Assembly (NCBI RefSeq): GCF_012273515.2
Contig: NZ_CP050975.2
Span: 9,734,001-9,798,000, forward strand
Length of the DNA stretch: 64,000 nt
Direction: 5' to 3'
From: Streptomyces sp. RPA4-2
GTDB taxonomy: Bacteria > Actinomycetota > Actinomycetes > Streptomycetales > Streptomycetaceae
Part shown: positions 17,164 through 25,770 of the stretch, piece by piece
Position numbering within the stretch: position 1 is the stretch's first letter
Layout: every line of letters starts with the position of its first letter
Made by a program: the position numbers and the translations under genes
Notes under the pieces: model-generated
What the model was told of the DNA's origin: nothing
Database searches by the model: none
Seen by the model: the letters and a program-made list of their open reading frames with translations, nothing else

Positions 17164-17340
17164 AGGGCGTGTTGCGAAAGTCCCGTCTGCCTCGCGACGC
17201 CTGGCACGCACTCTCGCCGCACCGGGCGAAAACCCGAGTACGTCCAGTACGCGGGCTTCCGCCCGGCTCACCGAGAGCACGCACCAGACGCCGCGAGGCC
17301 CGCCCTCCGGGCGGACGACGGGACTTTCCTAACACGCCCT
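17164..17340. repeat. Long imperfect palindromic element, copy 1
   Basis: The ends are near-perfect inverted repeats: AGGGCGTGTTGCGAAAGTCC at 17164-17183 matches the reverse complement of GGACTTTCCTAACACGCCCT at 17321-17340 apart from two bases. The interior is also self-complementary, pairing GCGACGCCTGG... with ...CCAGACGCCGC and folding at a GTAC-N5-GTAC tip (17238-17250). The whole 177 bp can form one long hairpin. No transposase is encoded. It resembles non-autonomous palindromic repeats (MITE-like); a second copy lies at 29354-29486. Confidence 0.8.
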
Positions 17341-17407
17341 GGTGCCGTGGCACCAGGCGCCGCTCCGGCGGGCCGCCGCGGAGTGTTCAGGTGGGCTCGC
17401 GGCTGAG

Positions 17408-17429
17408 CGGGACTTCCGCAACACGCCCT
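17408..17429. repeat. Solo right arm of the palindromic element
   Basis: GCGGGACTTCCGCAACACGC and the following CCT repeat the right end of the 17164-17340 element with few changes, 68 bp beyond it. It is a partial third end, perhaps from a degraded neighbouring copy. Confidence 0.6.
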
Positions 17430-17547
17430 GGGGTGTCGCGGGCGGCGGGCGGGCGCGGTCGGTCCGCTTCTCATGGATGGTCGGAGGGATCTGACGGCTT
17501 CGGTGTCCGGGCGCTGACCTGGGACGAGGACGTTAGGGTTGTGACGT

Positions 17548-18174
17548 ATGAGCACCTGGTTGCCGGTCTCCGCCCTTCCAAGGCTTGCTTGCGCGGTGGT
17601 CGTCGGGGTGGTGACCGGCGTCGCCGTCGGCGTCACCGTCGACACAACGCTGGGCATTCTGGCCGGTATCGCCGCGACCGAGGCCTTCTTCGTCGTGGCG
17701 GGCTGGATCGTCCTGTGGCCGATGGACGCGAAGGCGACTCGGCGCCACGCGCGACGTGAGGATCTGCGGCCCGTCGCCGAGGAACTGGTGGTCATCGCGG
17801 CCGCGGTGTGCGGCCTGGTCGGCATCGTCGTGCTTCTGATCGGCAACTCCGACCCCACGCATGCGGCGACGGCCCTTGCCGGTGTGTTCACGGCCTGGGC
17901 GGCACTCCACCTGATGTACGCCACCCGCTACGCCTACCTCTACTACCCGGAGTCCGCGGGCGGGATCGACTTCAACTCCCAGCAGCCACCGGCGTACAGG
18001 GACTTCCTCTACTTCAGTTACAACCTGGGAATGACCTACCAGGTCTCGGACACCAGCGTCTCGAGTCCGACGATCCGCGCCCTGGTGCTGCGGCACTGCC
18101 TCCTGTCGTACGTCTTCGGCACCAGCATCCTCGCCACCGCCATCAACCTCGTCGTGGGAATCGTGACCCACTGA
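17548..18174 (+). CDS. DUF1345 integral membrane protein
   Basis: 208 residues with five likely transmembrane helices: 7-32, 34-56, 78-100, 106-125 and 180-205. The DUF1345 hallmark [15 protein letters not shown] (about 151-165) and the upstream [13 protein letters not shown] are both present. The function of the family is unknown. ATG 17548 lies eight bases after a TAGGGT -10-like box without a ribosome site, so a leaderless or nearly leaderless message is likely. It lies directly after the palindromic repeat. Confidence 0.86.
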   Translation: MSTWLPVSALPRLACAVVVGVVTGVAVGVTVDTTLGILAGIAATEAFFVVAGWIVLWPMDAKATRRHARREDLRPVAEELVVIAAAVCGLVGIVVLLIGNSDPTHAATALAGVFTAWAALHLMYATRYAYLYYPESAGGIDFNSQQPPAYRDFLYFSYNLGMTYQVSDTSVSSPTIRALVLRHCLLSYVFGTSILATAINLVVGIVTH

Positions 18175-18207
18175 TCCGAACCCATCGATCCGAACCCACC
18201 GATCCGG
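18173..18207. repeat. 14-bp tandem repeat after DUF1345 gene
   Basis: GATCCGAACCCATC is followed directly by GATCCGAACCCACC and a partial GATCCGG. The first unit overlaps the DUF1345 stop codon. Confidence 0.6.
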
Positions 18208-18309
18208 AGAGGTGCCAGGACGGGTGACGCGGCGCGAATCGCCAGGTCAGGTCCCCTGTGAAATGATGGTTGGCCGCAATGCCCCCGAGCGTGTCAACAG
18301 GAGGCTTTC

Positions 18310-18387
18310 ATGTCCTCGAAGCGACGCCGGAAGAAGAGGGCCCGCCGCAAGCACGCCGCCAACCACAGGCGACGACCGCAGTCCTGA
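18310..18387 (+). CDS. Ribosomal protein bL37 (25 residues)
   Basis: A 25-codon gene: MSSKRRRKKRARRKHAANH followed by RRRPQS. It is extremely basic and keeps the K-R-x-R-K-K-x-R-(R)-K-x-x-A-N-H-x-x-R-P pattern of bL37, the tiny actinobacterial large-subunit protein seen in mycobacterial ribosome structures. GGAGG lies six bases before ATG 18310. A 16-bp terminator hairpin follows at 18422. It would bind 23S rRNA in the 50S subunit. Such genes are commonly missed because of size. Identification is by remembered sequence pattern. Confidence 0.82.
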   Translation: MSSKRRRKKRARRKHAANHRRRPQS

Positions 18388-18421
18388 GCGCCGAGGAGCG
18401 GGGGCTGACGCGCCCCTGCTC

Positions 18422-18456
18422 ACGTCCCGGGTCCGTCGTCGACGGACCCGGGACGT
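18422..18456. terminator. Strong bidirectional terminator hairpin
   Basis: A 16-bp perfect stem (18422-18437 with 18441-18456) with a GTC loop lies between the bL37 gene and the convergent PP2C gene, touching the latter's stop codon. Confidence 0.75.
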
Positions 18457-19697
18457 CACAGGCGGACGATGACGAGAGCGATGTCGTCATGGGCGCCGCG
18501 GACGAGGCCGAGATCGGCCAGCAGGGCGTCCGCCAGGTGCTCCGGGCCCAGGAACCTGTGGCGCCCGAGGGCCTCGGTCAGCCTGGCCAGCCCCTCGTCG
18601 ATGTCCTCGTCGCGACGCTCGATCAGCCCGTCGGTGTAGAGGACGAGGGTGTCCCCGGGACTGTAGGGCTGACCCGCCTGGGGGCGAGGAACGTGCTGGG
18701 GCCGGGCTCCCAGCGGCGGATCGACCGCCTCGTCGAGCAGCCTGCACGTGCCGTCCGGGTGCACCAGGACGGGGGGCGGGTGCCCCGCGTTGCTGTAGAT
18801 GATCAAGTGGCTACGGGGATCCACCATCGCCTTGACGACGGTGGTGTTCAGCGCGCCCTCCAGCGAACGGGCGTACAGGCCCAGCACCTCAAGTGCCTGG
18901 GCGGGCCGTTCCAGCGCCCGGATCGCGGCGCTCAGGGCGCTGCGCAGCATCCCCATGACGGCGGCCGCCTCCAGTCCGTGGCCGACGACATCGCCGACCG
19001 CCACCGCGAATCGGCCGTCGGCCAGGTCGACCACGTCGTACCAGTCGCCGCACACGTTGAGTGAACCTGCGGCAGGGAGATAGCGCACCGCGACGTCCTG
19101 ATGCCGGGCGAGGTCCGGCGACTGGAGCATGGCCTCCTGAAGCGTGACCGCGACCTGGCGCTCGCGGGTGTGGGCGTTGCGCAGTTCCTCGTTCAGCCGT
19201 TGGAGTTCCCGGGCCCGGCCGTACAGTTCGGCCTCCAGGGCGTCACGCTCCGTCAAGTGCTGTCCAGGCCCACTCCATGTGTTGTGCGCCTGGACGAACG
19301 CGGTCACGTCCTCCACGCGGTGGATGATCCATGTCACCCGGCCGTCCTGCCCGATGATCGGTGTGTTGATCGGGGACCACCACCGCTCCTCGAAGCTTCC
19401 GGGGTGCCCCATGACCGCGATGTCGTACCGCTGGAGCGCCATCGTGTCCGGCGCATGTGAGGCCAGCACCCGGTTCAGCGAGGCGCTCAGGTTCTCCACG
19501 CCGTCGGCCTCGGAGTCGTCCGGGTTGTTCGGGAAGGCATCGAAGATGCGCTGTCCGAGCAGGTCCTGTCTGGTCCGGCCCGTCGCCTCCAGATAGGCCT
19601 GGTTGACCTCCACGATCACCAGGTCCCGGCCCAGCACCAGATACGGGCTCGGTGTGGCGGCGAACAGGGCCTCGTAATCCATCCCCTGCATGTTCAC
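18456..19697 (-). CDS. PAS-domain PP2C (SpoIIE/RsbU-type) phosphatase
   Basis: 413 residues. The PAS sensor (about 5-130) opens MDYEALFAATPSPYLVLGRDL; an amphipathic linker helix (ALEAELYGRARELQRLNEELRNAHTRERQ) follows; the SpoIIE phosphatase (about 190-410) has CGDWYDVVDL, VGDVVGHGLEAA, YSNAGHPPP, YTDGLIERR and GAHDDIALVIV. The metal-binding aspartates are present. Such proteins dephosphorylate anti-anti-sigma factors in partner-switching cascades. Strongly similar in layout to the gene at 56480-57679. GTG 19697 or ATG 19691 are both possible starts after GGGAG. Confidence 0.9.
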   Translation of the reverse strand: MNMQGMDYEALFAATPSPYLVLGRDLVIVEVNQAYLEATGRTRQDLLGQRIFDAFPNNPDDSEADGVENLSASLNRVLASHAPDTMALQRYDIAVMGHPGSFEERWWSPINTPIIGQDGRVTWIIHRVEDVTAFVQAHNTWSGPGQHLTERDALEAELYGRARELQRLNEELRNAHTRERQVAVTLQEAMLQSPDLARHQDVAVRYLPAAGSLNVCGDWYDVVDLADGRFAVAVGDVVGHGLEAAAVMGMLRSALSAAIRALERPAQALEVLGLYARSLEGALNTTVVKAMVDPRSHLIIYSNAGHPPPVLVHPDGTCRLLDEAVDPPLGARPQHVPRPQAGQPYSPGDTLVLYTDGLIERRDEDIDEGLARLTEALGRHRFLGPEHLADALLADLGLVRGAHDDIALVIVRL

Positions 19698-19952
19698 CGT
19701 CTCCCTGTCCGTGCCCCTGCTGCTCGACCTGCCCTTTCACGCTACGGTCCGTCCGGCCGAGGCGCCCCTCAGCCCCGGACGAGTCGTGGAAGCCCCGTGC
19801 CGGCCAGGGGCCCTGCCGCTGGCGCGATCGCCTGTCCGTCACGTCCATTATTTGCGGTAATCCATTCGAATTTTGCGCACACTCATGGACTTCCTGCACC
19901 CGCGCTTCTAGCCTTCTCGCGTCCGCGCTCCCCCACGAACCCCGAAGGACGC

Positions 19953-22313
19953 ATGACTGTGACTCCTTCCGCCAGACGCAGAACGTTGCAACGCGGCATG
20001 TCCGCCTCGGTGTCGCTCGCCCTCGCCGCGGCCGGCGCGGTCGCCGCCGTGGCACTCTCCACTCCCGCCGCCTCCGCGGCCGGGGTCCCCGCCCCCTCAC
20101 CCGTCGGGATCTCCGGCCGCGGTGCCACCGTGCCGTTCAAGGAACAGGAGGCCGAGTACGCCGCGACGAACGGCACGCTGATCGGCCCGGACCGCCTGTA
20201 CGGCCGACTGCCCTCCGAAGCCTCCGGCCGTCAGGCGGTGACGCTCGACGCGACCGGCGAGTACGTCGAGTTCACGCTGACGGCTCCGGCGAACGCCATG
20301 TCGTTCCGCTACTCGCTGCCGGACAACGCCGCCGGCACCGGCCGCAGCGCCACGATGGACCTCAAGGTCGACGGCAACCAGCTCAAGACCGTCCCGGTGA
20401 CATCCAAGTACGGCTGGTACTACGGCGGTTACCCCTTCAACAACAACCCCGGCGACACCAACCCGCACCACTTCTACGACGAGACCAGGACCATGTTCGG
20501 CTCCACGCTGCCGGCGGGCAGCAAGGTGCGCCTGCAGGTGTCGTCCACGAGCGACTCACCGACGTTCACCATCGACCTCGCCGACTTCGAGCAGGTGGGT
20601 GCGCCGATAGGCAAGCCGTCCGGAGCTCTCGACGTCGTCAGTGACTTCGGCGCCGACCCCACCGGCGCGTCGGACTCGACCGCCAAGATCCAGGCCGCGG
20701 TCGACGCGGGCAAGGCACAGGGCAGGACGGTCTACATCCCGCAGGGCACGTACGACGTGCGCGACCACATCGTCGTGGACCAGGTGACCCTGGCGGGCGC
20801 GGGCCCCTGGTACAGCGTTCTGACCGGCCGCGACCCGTCGAACAGGGCGAAGGCCGTCGGCGTCTACGGCAAGTACGCCAACCAGGGCGGCAGCAAGAAC
20901 GTCACCCTCAAGGACTTCGCCATCATCGGTGACATCCGTGAGCGAGTGGACGACGACCAGGTCAATGCCATCGGTGGCGCGTTGTCGAATTCGACGGTCG
21001 ACAACGTGTGGATGCAGCACACAAAATGCGGGGCCTGGATGGACGGCCCGATGGACAACTTCACCATCAAGAACAGCCGCATCCTTGATCAGACCGCCGA
21101 CGGCGTCAACTTCCACATGGGCGTCACCAACTCCACGGTCACCAACACTTTCGTACGCAACTCGGGTGACGACGGACTGGCGATGTGGGCGGAGAGCGTG
21201 CCCAACGTGAAGAACAAGTTCACCTTCAACACGGTGGTCCTGCCGATCCTCGCCAACAACATCGTGACGTACGGCGGCAAGGACATCACGATCTCCGACA
21301 ACGTCATGGCGGACACCCTCACCAACGGTGGTGGCCTGCACATCGCCAACCGCTATCCCGGCGTCAACTCCGGTCAGGGCACCGCGGTCTCGGGAACCAT
21401 CACGGCAGCCCGCAACACCCTGATCCGAACCGGGAACGACGACTACAACTGGCAGTTCGGCGTCGGCGCGGTCTGGTTCAGCGGGCTCAACGAACCGGTC
21501 GACGCGACCATCAACGTCACCGACAGCGAGATCCTGGACAGTTCGTACGCCGCGATCATGCTGATCGAGGGGGCGACACGAGGTCTCCACTTCGACCATG
21601 TACGGATCGACGGGGCCGGTACCTACGCCCTCCAGATCCAGGCTCCGGGCACGGCGTCGTTCAGCGACGTGACGGCCACCAACATCGGCCAGTCCAATCC
21701 GATTCACAACTGCATCGGGTCCGGGTTCGAGATCACCCGCGGTGCCGGCAACAGCGGCTGGTACGCCGACCCTCCGGTCTGCACCGGTACGTGGCCCGAT
21801 CCGAAGTGGACCAACGGGGGAGTACCGGGCGGAGGCACACCGCCGCCGACGGACCCGCCCACCGACCCACCGACCGAGCCCCCGACGGACCCCACCGTCA
21901 ACATCGCCAAGAACCGGCCTGTCACCGAAACCAGCCACACCGACGTCTACCCTGCGTCCAACACCGTGGACGGCAACGCCAACACCTACTGGGAGAGCGC
22001 GAACAACGCCTTCCCCCAGTCGGTCACGGTCGACCTCGGCGCCTCCAAGGCGGTGAGGCGTGTCGTCCTCAAACTGCCCCCGGCGTCCGCCTGGGCCGGC
22101 CGCACCCAGACCCTGAGCATCCTGGGCAGCACCGACAACACCGCCTACACCACGCTCAAATCCTCGGCGGCCTACACGTTCGATCCGGCGAGCGGGAACA
22201 CCGCGACCGTCACCCTGCCCGGCAGCTCGACCCGCTATCTGAGGGTCACCCTCACGGGCAACACCGGTTGGCCGGCCGCGCAGTTGTCGGAACTGGAGGC
22301 CTACACCGGCTAG
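19953..22313 (+). CDS. Secreted GH87-like alpha-1,3-glucanase (mycodextranase) with discoidin domain
   Basis: 786 residues. A signal peptide (RRRTLQRG, hydrophobic SVSLALAAAGAVAAVAL, ASAAG) leads a carbohydrate-binding beta-sandwich (about 50-210). A right-handed beta-helix (about 215-615) follows, containing DFGADPTGASDSTAKIQAAVD, DQTADGVNFHMG and NSGDDGLAMWAE; the last two carry the Asp residues expected to be catalytic in GH87. A Pro/Thr linker (PPTDPPTDPPTEPPTDP) joins an F5/8 type C (discoidin-like) domain (about 655-786). Likely cuts alpha-1,3-glucan of fungal walls or biofilm outside the cell. ATG 19953 follows GAAGGAC. A terminator follows. Confidence 0.82.
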   Translation: MTVTPSARRRTLQRGMSASVSLALAAAGAVAAVALSTPAASAAGVPAPSPVGISGRGATVPFKEQEAEYAATNGTLIGPDRLYGRLPSEASGRQAVTLDATGEYVEFTLTAPANAMSFRYSLPDNAAGTGRSATMDLKVDGNQLKTVPVTSKYGWYYGGYPFNNNPGDTNPHHFYDETRTMFGSTLPAGSKVRLQVSSTSDSPTFTIDLADFEQVGAPIGKPSGALDVVSDFGADPTGASDSTAKIQAAVDAGKAQGRTVYIPQGTYDVRDHIVVDQVTLAGAGPWYSVLTGRDPSNRAKAVGVYGKYANQGGSKNVTLKDFAIIGDIRERVDDDQVNAIGGALSNSTVDNVWMQHTKCGAWMDGPMDNFTIKNSRILDQTADGVNFHMGVTNSTVTNTFVRNSGDDGLAMWAESVPNVKNKFTFNTVVLPILANNIVTYGGKDITISDNVMADTLTNGGGLHIANRYPGVNSGQGTAVSGTITAARNTLIRTGNDDYNWQFGVGAVWFSGLNEPVDATINVTDSEILDSSYAAIMLIEGATRGLHFDHVRIDGAGTYALQIQAPGTASFSDVTATNIGQSNPIHNCIGSGFEITRGAGNSGWYADPPVCTGTWPDPKWTNGGVPGGGTPPPTDPPTDPPTEPPTDPTVNIAKNRPVTETSHTDVYPASNTVDGNANTYWESANNAFPQSVTVDLGASKAVRRVVLKLPPASAWAGRTQTLSILGSTDNTAYTTLKSSAAYTFDPASGNTATVTLPGSSTRYLRVTLTGNTGWPAAQLSELEAYTG

Positions 22314-22368
22314 GACGCACCTGGACAGACCGCAGGTCTGTCGGAACGACCCGGTCGGCGCCAGGCGC

Positions 22369-22401
22369 GGACCGCCGCTTCCCGGCAGGAAGCGGCGGTC
22401 C
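22369..22401 (+). terminator. Terminator hairpin after glucanase gene
   Basis: A 14-bp perfect stem, GGACCGCCGCTTCC with GGAAGCGGCGGTCC, and a 5-nt loop, 55 bases after the stop. It lies between two convergent genes and may serve both. Confidence 0.75.
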
Positions 22402-22426
22402 CGTCCGCCGGACGGGGCGGGTCACC

Positions 22427-23224
22427 TCACTCGGCACGCCTGTGGGCCACATAGACGGTGTTGGCCGCGGTGCCGCCTTGGAGGGGATTGTCGAAATCGA
22501 CCACGTGCGCGGCGGTCTCCACGAACACCTCCGCGAGCACCGAGCCGAACTCGCTGTCCGGCGGGTCGTTCGACCACAGGGCGAACACGCCTCCGGGATA
22601 CAGGAGTTCCGCCAGGGCGGTCAGCCCCTCCCGGCCGTAGAGCGCGGCGTGGCCGGGGTGCAGCACATGACGCGGTGAGTGGTCGACGTCCAGCAGGATC
22701 GCGTGGAAGCGGCGCCCGGGAGTCTCCGGGTCCAGCCCGCGCGCGGCCTCGCCGGCCGCGTCCCGCGCGTCCTCCGCCTGGGGACCGTCCGCGGGTACCG
22801 GGCCGCCCGCCGCCGCGCTTCCCGCGGCCATCGCGAAGAAGTCTCCGCGCACCAGTCGGCACCGGGGGTCCGACGCCAGGCCGGCGCCGAGCGGTACGAG
22901 GCCGCGCCGGTGCCAGTCGATCACCTCGGCCAGGGCGTCGACCACGATCAGCGAACCCACCCGCGGGTCGTCCAGCGCCGCCCTGGCCGTGTACCCGAGA
23001 CCGAGCCCGCCCACGGCGACGTCGAGCGGGCCCTCGGGCAGTTCCGCCAGACCGAGGCGGGCCAGCTCGACCTCGCCCTCGGTGAAGAGGCTCGACATCA
23101 GGTATTCGTCGCCGAGCTTGACCTCGTACACGTCCTCTCCTGACACCGGGTGCCGGCGACGACGCAGACTGATCTCGCCCATGGGCGTCGACCGCCAGTC
23201 GATCTCCTCGAAACGTACGCTCAT
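22427..23224 (-). CDS. Spermidine synthase-like methyltransferase-fold protein
   Basis: 265 residues. After an N-terminal beta region (EEIDWRSTPMGEISLRRRR) comes a Rossmann core: VAVGGLGLGYTARAAL (about 82-97), VDALAEVIDWHRRGL, then FHAILLDVDHSPRHVLHPGHAALYGREGLTAL and GGVFALWSNDPPDSEFGSVL. The GGxGLG loop and LLDVD strand match the polyamine-synthase/SAM-binding fold, but the enzyme may be a general aminopropyl- or methyltransferase. ATG 23224 has GGAG about 14 bases upstream, which is distant. Monocistronic; the substrate is unknown. Confidence 0.78.
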   Translation of the reverse strand: MSVRFEEIDWRSTPMGEISLRRRRHPVSGEDVYEVKLGDEYLMSSLFTEGEVELARLGLAELPEGPLDVAVGGLGLGYTARAALDDPRVGSLIVVDALAEVIDWHRRGLVPLGAGLASDPRCRLVRGDFFAMAAGSAAAGGPVPADGPQAEDARDAAGEAARGLDPETPGRRFHAILLDVDHSPRHVLHPGHAALYGREGLTALAELLYPGGVFALWSNDPPDSEFGSVLAEVFVETAAHVVDFDNPLQGGTAANTVYVAHRRAE

Positions 23225-23682
23225 CCGGTGTTCTTCTCCGCTTCCTGGTCCACTGGCGGCGGGCGGTCGGGCCGCGCCACAGGTAGGTACCGTACTGGCC
23301 GGAACCGGATGATCGTGTACGGCGAGCACCGGTCGCGCGCCAGGTAGCGGAGCACGCGACACACGTCGTCGGCGGGACGCTCGTGCGGGACGGCGGGGAA
23401 GGGCGCAGGCCACCGCGGAGGCCCTGTCGGCGAGCGGCTTGACGGGAAACGGCGCACTTCGGTCGTGTCCGTCGCGACCGCGACGCTGCCATGCACCACC
23501 GACAACGCCTCCGTCCGCCAGGGGAGTTGGTGCACCGTGCGGAGATGTCGGGTCGTCGAAGCCGCTGAGTCGCCGCCCGTCCGCCACGCGGGTTCCGTGC
23601 CGTGCTTCTGCTTCCGGGACCCCCCGTCGGGGCTCGGTATGCAGACCGGATGAGGCTGCTGCCAGGCACCTACACTGTGTTC
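23225..23682. other. Intergenic region between spermidine-synthase-like and MarR genes
   Basis: A 458-bp divergent spacer. Frames across it lack coding-like composition and recognisable domains. The only supported element is the TACACT -10 box ahead of the MarR gene. Confidence 0.45.
23671..23676 (+). promoter_or_regulatory. -10 box of leaderless MarR promoter (paralogue)
   Basis: TACACT, six bases (GTGTTC), then ATG 23683. The box and spacer match the promoter of the paralogue at 7369 in 11 of 12 bases. Confidence 0.6.
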
Positions 23683-24150
23683 ATGGCGGACGCGATCAAG
23701 CCTGAGCAGACGGTCAAGCCCCTCACCGTTGACGAGGAGGCGTTCCTGCGGGCCCTCGGCAGAGTGACGGCGACCCTGTCTCGCGCCGTCGACGCCGACA
23801 TGCTCATGGAGCAACCGATCAGCGGCACCGAGTACACGGTACTGGTGCACCTCTCCGAGGCCCCCGACGCCCAACTGCGCATGAGTGACCTGGCGAACAC
23901 GTGCGGAATGTCGGTGAGCGGCATGACCAGAGTGGTGAACCGCCTGGAGTCGCAGTCGCTCGTGCTGCGCAAGAGGTGCCCGAACGACGGACGCGGGTGG
24001 CTCGCTTCCTTGACCACTGCGGGACGGACGCGCCTCGAGCAGGCCTGGCCGACGAATCTCGCGAGTGCGCGGCGTCACGTCTTCTCCCGCCTGGAGGGAT
24101 GCGACATCGCCGCGGCCGCCCGGGTGCTGGAGCGTATAGCCCCCCGATGA
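23683..24150 (+). CDS. MarR family transcriptional regulator (paralogue of 7369-7827)
   Basis: 155 residues. The winged-helix recognition region is SDLANTCGMSVSGMTRVVNRLESQSLV, with a DGRGWLASLT wing and a RRHVFSRLEGCD dimer helix. It shares most residues with the MarR gene at 7369 and the same leaderless -10/ATG arrangement, so the two arose by duplication. The downstream acyl-CoA dehydrogenase remnant and enoyl-CoA-hydratase-family gene lie on the same strand and could be its regulon. Effector unknown. Confidence 0.88.
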   Translation: MADAIKPEQTVKPLTVDEEAFLRALGRVTATLSRAVDADMLMEQPISGTEYTVLVHLSEAPDAQLRMSDLANTCGMSVSGMTRVVNRLESQSLVLRKRCPNDGRGWLASLTTAGRTRLEQAWPTNLASARRHVFSRLEGCDIAAAARVLERIAPR

Positions 24151-24259
24151 GGACGCGGCCCGCCCTTGGCGACCCCTCTCCCGGCTGATGAGTACGTCGA
24201 CGGCCCGCCTTGCCCTGGGCCGAGGGCGAGGGTGTCGGTGCCGAGACGACATGCGTGGC

Positions 24260-24502
24260 GCGACCGGAGGCGTCGATGCGCCGCGCGACACGGCCCTGCG
24301 CACCATGGCCGGACGGTTCGCCACCGCCACCGGATGCTCCGTGGCCGACCGGGTCCCGCCCCCGCGCAACGGCGACGGCCGCCTGAGCGACCATGGCATC
24401 GAGAGGATCGTCCTCGATCTCCGTGTCCACCGGATCCTGGAAGGAACCAACGAGAACATGCGCGTCAACGTGGCCCGCGGCCTGATGGGGGTGTTCGGAT
24501 GA
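24260..24502 (+). pseudogene. C-terminal remnant of an acyl-CoA dehydrogenase
   Basis: The frame ends with GIERIVLDLRVHRILEGTNE followed by NMRVNVARGLM, the unmistakable C-terminus of isobutyryl-/short-chain acyl-CoA dehydrogenases. Upstream, AGRFATATGCSVADR aligns with the preceding helix, but the normal LQLHGGYGY motif is replaced by VPPPRNGDGRL, and the N-terminal 300 residues are absent. It overlaps the next gene by ATGA, as intact operons of this kind do. A decayed relic of a valine-type degradation operon. Confidence 0.75.
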
Positions 24503-25602
24503 CCGGCGCCCACGACGCCGGGGCGGTCACCGGCACCGACGACTCCGTACTCCTGCGTACCGAGGGGCGCGCCGCGTACCTCACCCTCAACCGGCCCCGG
24601 GCGCTCAACGCCCTCACCCACACCATGGTCCGCCGCATCGACTCGGCGCTCACGGTCTGGGAACACGACCCGGCCGTGGAGACCGTCGTCGTGACCGGCG
24701 CGGGGGAGCGGGGCCTGTGCGCGGGCGGCGACATCCGCGCCATCCACGACGACGCCCGGAACGGGGACGGCGCGGCGTCGATGGCCTTCTGGCGCGACGA
24801 GTACCGGCTCAACGCCCGTATCGCGCGCTACCCGAAACCGTATGTCGCCGTGATGGACGGCATCGTGATGGGCGGCGGCGTCGGTGTCTCCGCGCACGGC
24901 AGCGTACGGATCGCCACCGAGCGTTCCCGGATCGCGATGCCCGAGACCGGTATCGGCTTCGTCCCGGACGTGGGCGGCACCTACCTCCTCGCTCTCGCGC
25001 CCGGCGAACTGGGCACACACCTGGCGCTGACCGGAACCCCGGTGGGCGCGGGCGACGCCCTGCTGTGCGGGCTGTCCGACCAGTACGTGCCGTCCGACTC
25101 CCTGCCACGACTCGTCCAGGACCTCGCTCACGCGCCGGTACGGGAAGTTCTGGGCCGTCACGTCAGGGACGCGCCGCCCGGGGGCCTCGCGGAAGCACGG
25201 CGCTGGATCGACGCCTGTTACTCCGCCCGCACCGTCGAGGAGATCGTGGGCCGCTTGCTGGATCACGGGGACAGCGCGGCCAAGGAGGCCGCCGAGACCC
25301 TGCTCACCAAGTCACCCACCGCCCTCAAGGTCACCCTCGCCGCGATGCGCGGAGCCCGTCGGCCCGGCTCCCTGGAGGAGGTGCTCGACCAGGAATACCG
25401 CGTCTCCTGCGCGGCACTCACCGAACCGGACCTCGTGGAGGGCATCCGGGCCCAGGTCATCGACAAGGACCGCGAACCGCGTTGGTCGCCGCCGACGCTC
25501 GCCGAGGTCTCCGACGCGGACGTCGCACGCTTCTTCACCCCGCTCGGCGAGCGTGAACTCGGCCTTGCCGCACCCGACATCACGCGGGAGGCGCCCAGGT
25601 GA
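24499..25602 (+). CDS. 3-hydroxyisobutyryl-CoA hydrolase-like enoyl-CoA hydratase family protein
   Basis: 367 residues, the length of HIBYL-CoA hydrolases rather than of ordinary hydratases (about 260). The crotonase core has LNRPRALNALTHTMV, the oxyanion segment GAGERGLCAGGDIRAI, VAVMDGIVMGGGVGVSAHG and AMPETGIGFVPDVGGTYLL with the conserved catalytic Glu/Asp. The C-terminal helices (LEEVLDQEYRVSCAAL) are typical. It would hydrolyse 3-hydroxyisobutyryl-CoA in valine breakdown. ATG 24499 overlaps the truncated acyl-CoA dehydrogenase upstream. Confidence 0.87.
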   Translation: MTGAHDAGAVTGTDDSVLLRTEGRAAYLTLNRPRALNALTHTMVRRIDSALTVWEHDPAVETVVVTGAGERGLCAGGDIRAIHDDARNGDGAASMAFWRDEYRLNARIARYPKPYVAVMDGIVMGGGVGVSAHGSVRIATERSRIAMPETGIGFVPDVGGTYLLALAPGELGTHLALTGTPVGAGDALLCGLSDQYVPSDSLPRLVQDLAHAPVREVLGRHVRDAPPGGLAEARRWIDACYSARTVEEIVGRLLDHGDSAAKEAAETLLTKSPTALKVTLAAMRGARRPGSLEEVLDQEYRVSCAALTEPDLVEGIRAQVIDKDREPRWSPPTLAEVSDADVARFFTPLGERELGLAAPDITREAPR

Positions 25603-25770
25603 GCCGGGCCGTCGCGTTCATCCAGCAGGGGGCGTACGGGTGGCCCATGAGCGTCTTCGCCGGGAAGCGGTCGGCCCGCTTCCCCCACCGCTGACCCACA
25701 GGTCACGGCGGCCGCCCCGCCTGGCGAGACGAAGATCACGGCGGCGGGGACGGTCTTGGCCATGAACCCG

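Noticed and set aside
17068..17406. Several open frames inside the palindromic element
   Set aside because: They arise from the self-complementary repeat; both strands translate to similar nonsense and lack ribosome sites.
23221..25266. Very long minus-strand open frame across the MarR and hydrolase genes
   Set aside because: Antisense shadow of two clearly conserved plus-strand genes; an expected by-product of very high GC content.
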